A DNA stretch of 64,000 nt from Oceanobacillus sp. HTM 045 (lineage in GTDB: Bacteria > Pseudomonadota > Alphaproteobacteria > Rhodobacterales > Rhodobacteraceae). The notes below the pieces were generated by a model that was not told the origin of the DNA, searched no databases, and saw only the letters and a program-made list of their open reading frames with translations. Both the position numbers and the translations under genes were made by a program. Shown here piece by piece: positions 51,162-59,214 of this stretch. The stretch covers positions 62,001-126,000 of the forward strand of contig WNWL01000006.1 in assembly GCA_009733745.1 (NCBI GenBank), in the 5' to 3' direction. Each line of letters begins with the position of its first letter. Position 1 is the first letter of the stretch.

Positions 51162-51541
51162 CGCGGCGCCGTCGCCACCGAGACCGCCTCGGCGCCCGCC
51201 ATCTCGATCCGGGTGACGAGCCGCACGAGGTCAGAAGCCTTCGCGGAGGCATCCGCCCGCAGGAGCACGGTCGCCCCCTCGAAGGCGCCCGACGCCGCCC
51301 AGGCGTCCGGGTCCGTCCCCTCGACGCCGGAGGCCGCGACCGCGCCCTCCGCAGAGAGGAACACCGTCACCTCGCGGACCTCCGCCTCGTCCGCGTCGGA
51401 GGCGGGCGGCACCACCTCGAACGGCGCGTGCGGGGCGATGGTCGCGGTCATCAGGAAGAAGATCAGCAGCAGGAAGACGACGTTGATCATCGGGACGATC
51501 GCCTCGCCCCGCTCGCGCCGCTCTGCCTCCCTGAACCGCAT
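51158..51541 (-). CDS. exbD: ExbD-like protein with Asn at the proton-relay position
   Basis: The protein has 127 residues, one membrane helix (about 17-36) and a periplasmic domain. The helix begins IVPMINVVFLLLIFFLMTAT; the residue that is the essential Asp in ExbD (FIDV in the classical protein) is Asn here, encoded AAC. A second ExbD with the Asp is encoded immediately upstream. It may be a non-protonated partner in an ExbB5-ExbD hetero-complex or may have lost motor function. Confidence 0.9.
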   Translation of the reverse strand: MRFREAERRERGEAIVPMINVVFLLLIFFLMTATIAPHAPFEVVPPASDADEAEVREVTVFLSAEGAVAASGVEGTDPDAWAASGAFEGATVLLRADASAKASDLVRLVTRIEMAGAEAVSVATAPR

Positions 51542-51547
51542 CGCCCG

Positions 51548-51931
51548 CTACTCCATCACCGCGACGTTGCCGATCCCGGCGCGTGACAGCGCGTCGAGCA
51601 CGTCGATCACCGCCTGCACGTCCGCCTCCGGCGCGGCGCGCAGCACGACGAGGTCGCCCGGCTCCGCCATCAGCCCGCCGAGCGCCCCTGGCAGCGCCTC
51701 CAGCGGCGTCTCGATCCCGTTCAGGCGCGGCGCGCCGGCGGTCACCTCCACCAGCCGCGGCGGCCCGGAATAGCCGCTGCCGTCCTGCCCCGCCGCGACC
51801 AGCGCGATGCTGTTCTCGTGCCCGAACCGCGCCGCCACCATGAAGAAGACGAGCAGCAGGAACACCACGTCGATCATCGGCGTCAGGCTGACGCGGCGGC
51901 GCGGCTGCGGACGGGCGATGCGGAACGCCAT
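51548..51931 (-). CDS. exbD: ExbD biopolymer transport protein with canonical Asp
   Basis: The protein has 127 residues. The membrane helix reads SLTPMIDVVFLLLVFFMVAA with the proton-relay Asp in place. It should form the stator with ExbB and TonB to energise the haem receptor. It lies 6 bases upstream of the variant exbD and 3 bases downstream of exbB. Confidence 0.92.
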   Translation of the reverse strand: MAFRIARPQPRRRVSLTPMIDVVFLLLVFFMVAARFGHENSIALVAAGQDGSGYSGPPRLVEVTAGAPRLNGIETPLEALPGALGGLMAEPGDLVVLRAAPEADVQAVIDVLDALSRAGIGNVAVME

Positions 51932-51934
51932 GAC

Positions 51935-52672
51935 CTACTCCGCCGCCAGCGCGTCCTGCCGCGGGGCGGGGCGCGAGAAGATCTCGGTCGCGTTCCGCTC
52001 CATGTCGCGGCCGACGCGGGTGATCACCGCCTCGAACCAGGTCAGCCCCGCCAGCGCCGGGATGGCCACCGCCATGCCCGCCGCCGTGGTCAGGAGCGCC
52101 TCCCAGATGCCGCCGGCGAGGTCCGAGGGATCGGCCCGCGCGCCCGCGGTCTCCAGCGCCTGGAACGCCTCGATCATGCCGAGCACGGTGCCGAGCAGCC
52201 CGAGCAGCGGCGCGATGGTGGCGATAAGCTCCAGCCCGCGCAGTCCCGAGCGGCAGAGCGACAGGAGGTCGAGCGCGGCCTGCTCGGCCCGCTCGCGCGC
52301 GCCCTGCCCGGTGCCGCCTTCCTCCGCGATGATCTCGAAGGCCCTGAGCGTGAAGCGCGCCTGCACGCCGCGCCCGCCGCGGGCGATGGAGACGGCCTCC
52401 TGCACCCGGCCCTCGCGCCAGCGCGCCGTCGCCTCCGCCGCGCGCTGGCCGCGCCACGCGCCGATCACCGTCAGCCGCCAGAGCTTCCAGAGGATCAGCG
52501 CCAGCGTCAGCACCGAGAGGAAGGCGATGGCCCAGAGCGCCGGCCCGCCCTTCACGAGGAAATCGAGCGCCGCCATCAGCGGCGACGGGTCGGCCACGGC
52601 CAAGGGATCGGCCCCGGCGGCGGCCGGTGCGGCCGTCGCGGATCCGGCGGGGTCAAGGCTGTCGGGTTCCAA
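51935..52672 (-). CDS. exbB: ExbB/TolQ/MotA-family proton channel protein
   Basis: The protein has about 245 residues and three membrane helices: ALWAIAFLSVLTLALILWKL, then IATIAPLLGLLGTVLGMIEA and ALLTTAAGMAVAIPALAGLT, matching the ExbB core. It forms the pentameric proton channel with the ExbD pair. TTG 52672 is chosen because GAGGGAG lies just upstream; another TTG at 52720 is possible. The start is the least certain part of this call. Confidence 0.88.
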   Translation of the reverse strand: MEPDSLDPAGSATAAPAAAGADPLAVADPSPLMAALDFLVKGGPALWAIAFLSVLTLALILWKLWRLTVIGAWRGQRAAEATARWREGRVQEAVSIARGGRGVQARFTLRAFEIIAEEGGTGQGARERAEQAALDLLSLCRSGLRGLELIATIAPLLGLLGTVLGMIEAFQALETAGARADPSDLAGGIWEALLTTAAGMAVAIPALAGLTWFEAVITRVGRDMERNATEIFSRPAPRQDALAAE

Positions 52673-52759
52673 TTCTCGCTCCCTCGCAATCGCAAGTCGC
52701 GGTACTGCCGGGAACCGCAAGGCGATTCCCGGCCCCGTGCCGCGGCGGTAGCACGTTCC

Positions 52760-53071
52760 TCAGTCCGCGCCCACCACGCTTTCGAAACCTTCGAACTCCG
52801 GGTGCCCCATGTAGAGCGGCTTGTTCTGCCCCGCATCCCTGTGCGCGGCGCGGAACTGCTCGGATTTCGTCCAGGCCTCGAAGTCCTCGCGGCTGTCCCA
52901 GATCGTGTGCGAGGCATAGAGGGTGTAGTCGCCCCCGTTCGGCCCGCGCAGCAGGTGGAAGGTGCGGAAGCCCTTCATCTCGCCGAGGCGGCTGTCGCGG
53001 CCGCGCCAGACCTCCTCGAACGCCTCCTCCGAGCCGCTCACCACCTTGAAACGGTTCATCGCTACGAACAT
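52760..53071 (-). CDS. IsdG-like haem monooxygenase (ABM fold)
   Basis: The protein has 103 residues, a dimeric alpha-beta ABM fold. The IsdG catalytic triad is present at the same positions: N7 (MNRFKV), W67 (FEAWTK) and H77 (RAAHRD). It should cleave cytosolic haem to release iron, giving a non-canonical chromophore as IsdG-type enzymes do. ATG 53071 has GGAGA 7 bases upstream and overlaps hmuV by 10 bases, so it is cotranscribed with the haem importer. Confidence 0.9.
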   Translation of the reverse strand: MFVAMNRFKVVSGSEEAFEEVWRGRDSRLGEMKGFRTFHLLRGPNGGDYTLYASHTIWDSREDFEAWTKSEQFRAAHRDAGQNKPLYMGHPEFEGFESVVGAD

Positions 53072-53889
53072 TGCTGGTCTCCTCTTGCTGTTCGGATCCG
53101 GTGACTGGGCGGGGCGTCGCGGTAGCGTGGCACCACGCTGAGCGCGCCCCCGGTGCTGCCGATGCTGACCGGGAGGCCGTAGACCTCCTCGATCCGGACC
53201 TCGGTCAGGACCGACCAAGGCGCGCCCTCGGCGGCGACCCTGCCCCGGTTCATCAGCACGATACGGTCGGCGAAGGCGGCGGCAAGGGTCAGGTCGTGCA
53301 GCACCGCCAGCACGCCCGCGCCCTCCTCCGCCACGCGCCGCGCGGCCTCCAGGACGCCCGCCTGGTGGCAGAGGTCGAGGCTCGCGGTCGGCTCGTCGAG
53401 CATCAGGTAGCTCCCGCCCCCCAGCGCCTGCCCGGCGCGAAGCTGCGCCAGCGCGCGGGCCATGTGGGCGCGCAACTGTTCGCCGCCCGAAGTCTCGTGC
53501 ACGCGGCGCGGGCCGAACCCGGCGAGACCGACCTCGCCCAGCGCGTCGGCGACCAGCCGGCCAGCATCGGCCGGGCCGATCTCGCGCGGGATCGGCAGGG
53601 CGACCAGTTCCGCCACCGTGAAGGGCGCGGCCACCGCCGAGCCCTGCTCCAGCACCGCCCGGCGCCGGGCCAGCGCGGCAGCGTCGAAGGCGGCCAGCGG
53701 CATGCCGTCGAGCCGGACCTCGCCCGCATCCGCCCGCCTTGCGCCGCTGAGGCAGTCCACCAGCGAGGATTTCCCCGCGCCGTTCGGCCCCGCGACCACC
53801 ACGAGCTCACCCCGCGCGACGGTGACGGAGACGTCGTCCAGCGCGCGCCGGTGGCCCAGCGTCAGGGATATGCCGCGCGCCTCAAGCAA
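53062..53889 (-). CDS. hmuV: haem ABC transporter ATP-binding protein HmuV
   Basis: The protein has 275 residues. Walker A GPNGAGKSS (about 34-42), signature TSGGEQLRAHMARA, Walker B LMLDEPTASLD and H-loop VLHDLTLA are all present. It powers haem import through HmuU. The start is TTG 53889, with GGGAGG 5 bases upstream and an 8-base overlap with hmuU. HmuV proteins have the same order of motifs. Confidence 0.95.
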   Translation of the reverse strand: MLEARGISLTLGHRRALDDVSVTVARGELVVVAGPNGAGKSSLVDCLSGARRADAGEVRLDGMPLAAFDAAALARRRAVLEQGSAVAAPFTVAELVALPIPREIGPADAGRLVADALGEVGLAGFGPRRVHETSGGEQLRAHMARALAQLRAGQALGGGSYLMLDEPTASLDLCHQAGVLEAARRVAEEGAGVLAVLHDLTLAAAFADRIVLMNRGRVAAEGAPWSVLTEVRIEEVYGLPVSIGSTGGALSVVPRYRDAPPSHRIRTARGDQQCS

Positions 53890-54946
53890 CGCGGCCTCCC
53901 GCGCCGGCGCGGCGCAGGATCAGCCAGAGGAAGAACGGCCCGCCGATCAGGCTGGTGGCGAGGCCGAGCGGCGGCTCCGCCGGCGGGATCGCCAGCCGCA
54001 CGCAGAGATCGGCGGCCAGCACGAGGAAGGCGCCCATAAGCATCGCCCCGGGCATCGCCAGCCGATGGCCGGGGCCGAGGATCAGCCGCGCGAGGTGCGG
54101 GCCGACCAGCCCGATGAAGCCGATCGGCCCCGCCGCCGCCGTCACCCCGCCGACCGAGATCGCCGTGGCGACGCCGATGCGCCGCTTGGTCCGCTCCACG
54201 TCGAGCCCGGCATGGAACGCCGCGCGCTCGCCCAGTTGCAGCAGGTCCAGCGGCCGGCGCAGGAGAAGGAAGACCGGCACCATCGTCGCCGAAGCGGCGA
54301 GTGCGGCGAGCACCATCGGCCAGTCCGCCCCGCCAAGGCTGCCCATGGTCCAGAAGGTCAGGTCGCGGAGCTGCTGGTCGTCGCTGGCATAGATCATGGC
54401 GCCGACGCCCGAGAGCGTGATCGCCTGCACCGCCACGCCGCCGAGGATCAGCACCGCGGGCGATGTTTCCCCGCCGCGCCGCGAGAGCGCGAGCACGAAG
54501 GCCGTCACCACCCCCGCCCCGGCGAAGGCCGCCGCCGGCAGCAGGTAGGGCCGCAGCGCCTCCGGCAGCAGCATTGCCACCGGCGCGCCCAGCACGATCA
54601 CCGCGACCGCGCCGAAGGAGGCGCCCGCCGTCACGCCGATCAGGCCGGGGTCGGCCAGCGGGTTGCGCACCATGCCCTGCAGCGCCATGCCCGACCCCGC
54701 CAGCGCCGCGCCGACCGCCAGCGCCAGGATCGCGCGCGGCAGCCTGATCTGCTGGACGATGGCGACCTGCGCCGGGTCGCCGGTGCCGCCGAGCGCCGCG
54801 GCCACCTCGCCCGCGCCGATGGTCACCGGGCCGAGCGCCAGCTCCAGCACCGCCGCCACGACCGCGAGCACGGCGAGAAGTGCTATGCGTGCCCCCGGCG
54901 GGACGCGCAGCGCGGGCCGCTCCAGCGATGCCTCGACCACGCTCAC
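53882..54946 (-). CDS. hmuU: haem ABC transporter permease HmuU (FecCD family)
   Basis: The protein has 354 residues and about 10 membrane helices, including the FecCD signature GMALQGMVRNPLADPGLIG and the cytoplasmic coupling region GPIGFIGLVGPHLARL. It forms the inner-membrane pore for haem. The start is GTG 54946, overlapping the hmuT stop as GTGA. Confidence 0.95.
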   Translation of the reverse strand: MSVVEASLERPALRVPPGARIALLAVLAVVAAVLELALGPVTIGAGEVAAALGGTGDPAQVAIVQQIRLPRAILALAVGAALAGSGMALQGMVRNPLADPGLIGVTAGASFGAVAVIVLGAPVAMLLPEALRPYLLPAAAFAGAGVVTAFVLALSRRGGETSPAVLILGGVAVQAITLSGVGAMIYASDDQQLRDLTFWTMGSLGGADWPMVLAALAASATMVPVFLLLRRPLDLLQLGERAAFHAGLDVERTKRRIGVATAISVGGVTAAAGPIGFIGLVGPHLARLILGPGHRLAMPGAMLMGAFLVLAADLCVRLAIPPAEPPLGLATSLIGGPFFLWLILRRAGAGGRVA

Positions 54947-55806
54947 AGACCTGCCTGCACCGCCCCGTCGCCATGCAGCAGCCGCGCCAGCTCGCGCACC
55001 GCCTCGGGCGTGCGCGGGCCGAAGCCGAGCAGCAGCATCCCGTCCATCTCGATGCCGCGCCCGTCCCGCCCCGCGGGCGTGAGCGCGAACTCGGGCCGGG
55101 CGAGCACGCCCTCGACGCCGCCCAGCGTGCCGGCGTGGCTTTCCATCATCAGCACCACCTCGGGCGCGGCGGCGATCAGCGCCTCGCGGGAGAGCGGCTT
55201 GTAACCCTCGAACCCCGTGACCACGTTCTCGCCGCCCGCCATGCGGATCATCTCGTCCGCGGCGGTATCGGTCCCCGCCACCATCGGCCCGCCGCCCTGC
55301 ACGGTCAGCACGAATAGCACGCGCGGGCGCGTCGGCAGGCCGGCCACCCGCGCCAGCACAGCGTCGAGATCGGCCGCGACGCGCCCGGCCAGCGCGCCGG
55401 CCTCCTCTTCCAGCCCCAGCGCCGCGCCGACGGCGGCGATCTTGGCGCCGATCGCTTCCACGCCCACCAGGTCGGGCGCGGCGACGACATCGACCCCGGC
55501 CTCGCCCAATTGCGACAGCACCACTGGCGGCCCCGCATCGGCGGAGACGATGGCCATGTCGGGCGCGAGCGACAGCACCCCTTCCGCCGAGAGCTGGCGC
55601 ATGTAGCCGACCTTCGCGAGCGCGTCCGTCTCGCGCGGGTAGACGGAGGTGGTGTCCACCCCGACCACCCGGTCGCCCGCGCCGAGGGCGAAGACGATCT
55701 CGGTCAGGTCGCCCCCGGCAACGACGATCCGCTCCTGCGCCGCCGCGGCGGCGGGCAGGCAGAGCGCCAGCGCGAGGCCGGGCCAGAATCGCGCGGCCCG
55801 CATCAT
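54943..55806 (-). CDS. hmuT: periplasmic haem-binding protein HmuT
   Basis: The protein has 287 residues. A signal peptide (1-23) ends at AAAAAQ. The mature protein is a two-lobed class III binding protein; the Tyr in KVGYMRQLSAEG is in the position of the haem-ligating Tyr of ShuT-like proteins. It delivers haem to HmuUV. The start overlaps the hmuS stop as ATGA, with a second ATG immediately after. Confidence 0.94.
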   Translation of the reverse strand: MMRAARFWPGLALALCLPAAAAAQERIVVAGGDLTEIVFALGAGDRVVGVDTTSVYPRETDALAKVGYMRQLSAEGVLSLAPDMAIVSADAGPPVVLSQLGEAGVDVVAAPDLVGVEAIGAKIAAVGAALGLEEEAGALAGRVAADLDAVLARVAGLPTRPRVLFVLTVQGGGPMVAGTDTAADEMIRMAGGENVVTGFEGYKPLSREALIAAAPEVVLMMESHAGTLGGVEGVLARPEFALTPAGRDGRGIEMDGMLLLGFGPRTPEAVRELARLLHGDGAVQAGL

Positions 55807-56855
55807 GCCGCCACCTCGCCGCGCAGGCCCTCGGCCAGCGCGCGCCACTCCGCGCGCTCCGCCTCGCCCTCCGGGCGCTGGCCGAAGAACTGGCAGACCA
55901 TCTCGCCGGATGCGTCGAACAGCTCGACCGAGGTGATCAGCCCGCGCTGCGCGGTCGGCTTGCGCACCAGCCAGGCCGTCGCGACCCGGTCGGTGCGGAG
56001 GTGCAGGTTGAAGTCCGGGTCCAGCACGTTGATCCACGGCCCCATCGGCTTGATGTGGCTGACCGGGCCGGAGAAGATCTGGATCGCGCCGCGATTGCCG
56101 ACGAAGCACATGATCGGCACGCCCGCGGCGGCGGCGCCTTCCAGCACCCGCGTCGCGGCGCCCGTGTCGAGCGGCACGGCGAGGTCCGGCCCCGCCAGCC
56201 GCAGCGCCTGCTGCCGCCCCGCGCCGGTCTCGCGCAGCAGCCGGAAGAACTCGTGGGTATGCTCCAGCGCGTTCCACCCCTCCCGCAGCGCGGCCACGTC
56301 GATCTCAGCGTCGGGCCGGTCGGCCTCCGCCTCCGGGCGGGGCTCGAAGGCGGGCGCGGGGGCGGTGTCGTCCGCATGGGCCTCGCAGAGCGCGGACCAT
56401 GCGGCCATGTCGGTGCCCTCGCCGGCATAGACCTTGAGGATCGCGTCGCCCGACCGGTCGTAGACCTGGATCGAGCGCCGCTCGCCGGATTTCACCTCCT
56501 CCACCGCGGCGAAGGCGGTGCCCCATTGGGCGAAGAACAGGCGCAGGTCGATTGCGCCCGTCACCTGCCCCATCCGCCCGACCGAGCGGAACGCGCCGAA
56601 GGTGCCGTGGGTCTCGTGCACCGCGGTCTCGTTCCGCACCAGCGTCATCACGCGGCCGAGGCCCTGCATCGCCTCCATCAGGCCCGCGGGGCCGTCCGGC
56701 CCGAAGGCGAGGCGGCGGAAGCCGCCGCCCAGCGTGCGCGCATCGGCGAGCTGGCCCTCGGGGACGCCGAGCCTGGCTGCGGCGTCCCTCGCCCGCAGCT
56801 TCGCGCCATCGGCCATCAGCGCGCTGTAGGCGGAAAGCAGGTTCTCTCGGTCCAC
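55803..56855 (-). CDS. hmuS: haemin-degrading factor HmuS (HemS/ChuS family)
   Basis: The protein has 350 residues and two tandem HemS-type domains (about 1-165 and 180-345). The segment WNALEHTHEFFRLLRE contains the His near the position of the haem ligand in HemS-type proteins. It binds incoming haem in the cytosol and may degrade it or hand it on. The start is GTG 56855, with GGAGAGAGAC directly upstream. Its presence alongside an IsdG-like enzyme gives two candidate haem-degrading activities. Confidence 0.93.
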   Translation of the reverse strand: MDRENLLSAYSALMADGAKLRARDAAARLGVPEGQLADARTLGGGFRRLAFGPDGPAGLMEAMQGLGRVMTLVRNETAVHETHGTFGAFRSVGRMGQVTGAIDLRLFFAQWGTAFAAVEEVKSGERRSIQVYDRSGDAILKVYAGEGTDMAAWSALCEAHADDTAPAPAFEPRPEAEADRPDAEIDVAALREGWNALEHTHEFFRLLRETGAGRQQALRLAGPDLAVPLDTGAATRVLEGAAAAGVPIMCFVGNRGAIQIFSGPVSHIKPMGPWINVLDPDFNLHLRTDRVATAWLVRKPTAQRGLITSVELFDASGEMVCQFFGQRPEGEAERAEWRALAEGLRGEVAA

Positions 56856-56893
56856 GTCTCTCTCCTCGGTCGTCAGGGGTCGGAAGTGCTGCC

Positions 56894-58963
56894 TCAGAAG
56901 TTCCACGCGGCCGAGACCTTGTAGGCCCGGCCCGGCTGGTTGAGGCCGTTCGGGTGGATGCGGAACTCGCGGTCGAGCACGTTGTCGATGCCCGCGGCGA
57001 ACTCCAGGTCGGCGAACGGCCCGTCCTGCGGCACCCAGTTCACGAACAGGTCGAAGGTGGTGTAACCGGGCGTCGGCGTGGAGCCGGTCGGCACGTCGTC
57101 CTGCCCGTCGACCAGGTTGGCGCGCACGCCAAGCTCCAGGTCCGGGTCCGGGCGCAAGCCGAGGGTCAGCACGATCCGGTCCGCCGGGATCGAGCCCAGC
57201 CCGCCGCCGTCCTGCGCCCGGCCGCGCGGGAGGGTCAGCGCGGCGCTGGCGAACCAGAGGTCGCTGTCATAGGCCACCTCGCCCTCGAAGCCCCAGATCA
57301 CCGCGTCGACGTTGCGCGCCATCGTGGTGCCGTCGACCTCGAGGTTGCCGGTGATCGGGTTGAAGGTGGCGGTCGAGAAGTCGATGAAGGTCACCACCTG
57401 GTCGATGTAGTCGTCGACCCGGCCGTAATAGGCGCTGCCCGAGAAACTCAGCTTGTCGCCCGCGCCGAGCACGTCGAACATGTCGTGCCGCGCACCCAGC
57501 TCGAACTGGAGCGCCTTCTCTGGCTCAAGGTCCGGGGTCGGCACGAAGACGTTGTTGCCGGAGAAGACCGTCCCTGGCCCGAGGCCGAAGCCGGTGGTCG
57601 AGAAGTGCACGCCGTCATTGTAGAGCTCGGTCAGCGACGGCGCGCGGAAGGACTGGCCGGCGCTGGCCCAGATCTGGGTCGCCTTCTGCGGCCGCCAGGT
57701 GAGCGCGAGGCGCGGCGAGACCTCGGCCTCGCTGCGGTCCTGGTAGGCGCCCTCCGGGTCGAGGCTGTAATAGTCGAGCCGCACGCCGGGGGTCAGGGTA
57801 AACTCGGGCGAAAGCTCCACGTCGGCCTGCACGAAGGCGGCGGCGAAGAGCGCGGTCGCGTCCGGCGCCTGCAGGCGCGGCGCGCCGTTGCGCAGCGCCT
57901 CCTGCTCGTCGCGGTAGGCCTCCACGCCGTAGGTCAGCCGCACCGGCAGGCCGAAGTCGAAGTCCGAGCGGTTGACCAGCTCGGCCCCGAAGGTGGTGTA
58001 GGTGGTCTCGTCGAACCGGCCGTCGGCGATCCGGTCCTCCTCCAGCTTCGCCTGGTTGAAGTAGACCAGCGCCGAGAGGTTCACGAGGTCTGAGCCCGCC
58101 GGCGCGTAGTCCCAGGCCAGCTGCGCGGTGTGGAACTGCATCGCCCGGTCCACCACCGTATCGGGCGTCGCGCCCGCGTTGGCGTTGGGCGGGGTGACGC
58201 CGGTGTCGTCGTAGAACTGGTAGCTCAGCTCGAACCGCTGCCCCTCGGTCGGCTCGTAGCCGATCTTGAACAGCGAGTTGAACACGTCGAGCTCGGAATT
58301 CAGGATGTCCTGCCCGCCGCCGTCGGTCATGTCGTCGCCCATCGCCGAGTAGGAAACGAAGCCGAGGATGTCGAATTCCTCCGCCTTCGCCGCCAGCGTG
58401 GCCGCGGTGCGCAGCTCGGCGCCCTGCGAGTTGTAGCCGAGCTTGATCCGCCCGCCCCAGACGTCGCCGGGCTTGACGATGTCCTCGGCGTCCTTGGTGT
58501 CGAGCAGCACCACGCCACCGAGCGCGCCGGAGCCGAAGGCGGTGGACGCGCCGCCGCGGATCACCTCGATCCGCTTCAGGATCTCGGGGTCGGTGAAGAA
58601 CCGCCCGCGGTGCCCGGCGTTGAAGTTGTAGCGCGCGCCGTCGACGCGCAGGACCACCTGCTCGTCCTGGAATCCGCGGATGTTGGGCTCGTGCGAGATG
58701 CCGCGCGGGCCGCCCGGGATCGAGACGCCCGGGATGTCGCCCATCAGGTCCTCGTAGGTCTGCGGCATCAGCCGCAGGATCTCCTGCTCGCCGATCACGC
58801 TGACCGAGTTGGGTGTCTCGAACAGGTCGCGCGCGGCGCGCGACGGCCCGAAGACGAGGACGGGATCGACGAAGATCTCCTCTTCCGCCAGCGCCGCCGA
58901 AGTTCCGATGAGACCGGTCCCCCACAGACCGGCAAGTGCCCCAAGGGCATGCCCGATGCGCAT
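56894..58963 (-). CDS. hmuR: TonB-dependent haem receptor HmuR
   Basis: The protein has 689 residues. A signal peptide (1-26) ends at SAALAEEE, followed by the TonB-box-like IFVDPVLVFG, a plug domain (about 45-160, PNIRGFQDEQVVLRVDG) and a 22-strand barrel ending in AWNF with terminal Phe. The FRAP (SFRAPSLTELY) and NPDL-like (TPDLEPEK) motifs mark haem/haemoglobin receptors. ATG 58963 has GGGGGAAA upstream. It is the first gene of the locus, transcribed from the promoter at 59057-59085. Confidence 0.94.
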   Translation of the reverse strand: MRIGHALGALAGLWGTGLIGTSAALAEEEIFVDPVLVFGPSRAARDLFETPNSVSVIGEQEILRLMPQTYEDLMGDIPGVSIPGGPRGISHEPNIRGFQDEQVVLRVDGARYNFNAGHRGRFFTDPEILKRIEVIRGGASTAFGSGALGGVVLLDTKDAEDIVKPGDVWGGRIKLGYNSQGAELRTAATLAAKAEEFDILGFVSYSAMGDDMTDGGGQDILNSELDVFNSLFKIGYEPTEGQRFELSYQFYDDTGVTPPNANAGATPDTVVDRAMQFHTAQLAWDYAPAGSDLVNLSALVYFNQAKLEEDRIADGRFDETTYTTFGAELVNRSDFDFGLPVRLTYGVEAYRDEQEALRNGAPRLQAPDATALFAAAFVQADVELSPEFTLTPGVRLDYYSLDPEGAYQDRSEAEVSPRLALTWRPQKATQIWASAGQSFRAPSLTELYNDGVHFSTTGFGLGPGTVFSGNNVFVPTPDLEPEKALQFELGARHDMFDVLGAGDKLSFSGSAYYGRVDDYIDQVVTFIDFSTATFNPITGNLEVDGTTMARNVDAVIWGFEGEVAYDSDLWFASAALTLPRGRAQDGGGLGSIPADRIVLTLGLRPDPDLELGVRANLVDGQDDVPTGSTPTPGYTTFDLFVNWVPQDGPFADLEFAAGIDNVLDREFRIHPNGLNQPGRAYKVSAAWNF

Positions 58964-58981
58964 ACTTTCCCCCGCATGCAA

Positions 58982-59001
58982 ACTGACCAAGATCGGTCGG
59001 T
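58982..59001. promoter_or_regulatory. imperfect dyad upstream of hmuR
   Basis: ACTGACC-AAGATC-GGTCGGT forms an imperfect inverted repeat (one mismatch in seven) between the hmuR promoter and start codon. It could be an operator for an iron- or haem-responsive regulator, but it does not match the Fur or Irr consensus patterns I know. Confidence 0.3.
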
Positions 59002-59056
59002 CCGGCCGCTGCGGGGCGTTAGCTACGTTGCCTGCCGGGACGCAATTCCTTGCGAC

Positions 59057-59085
59057 TGGCTATTAATGCCGACTGAAACTGTCAA
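59057..59085 (-). promoter_or_regulatory. candidate sigma-70 promoter for hmuR
   Basis: On the minus strand a perfect TTGACA (59080-59085) is followed after 17 bases by TAGCCA (59057-59062). The surrounding sequence is AT-rich compared with the rest of the window. The 5' leader would be about 85-90 bases. Confidence 0.45.
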
Positions 59086-59159
59086 GTTAAATCGGAGGCC
59101 GGTCACGGGGCTGCGAAACGGGGCTGCGGAACGCGCCTGCACCCTGCCCCGAACGGGAA

Positions 59160-59185
59160 CGACCCCGGCCTTCCGGCCGGGGTCG
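59160..59185 (-). terminator. strong hairpin downstream of the RTX nuclease gene
   Basis: A perfect 11-bp stem CGACCCCGGCC / GGCCGGGGTCG with a 4-base TTCC loop lies 29 bases past the nuclease stop on the minus strand. It probably ends the nuclease transcript and insulates the hmu promoter. Confidence 0.7.
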
Positions 59186-59214
59186 CCCCATCTTCCAGTG
59201 TCTTGCTGGCTGCG

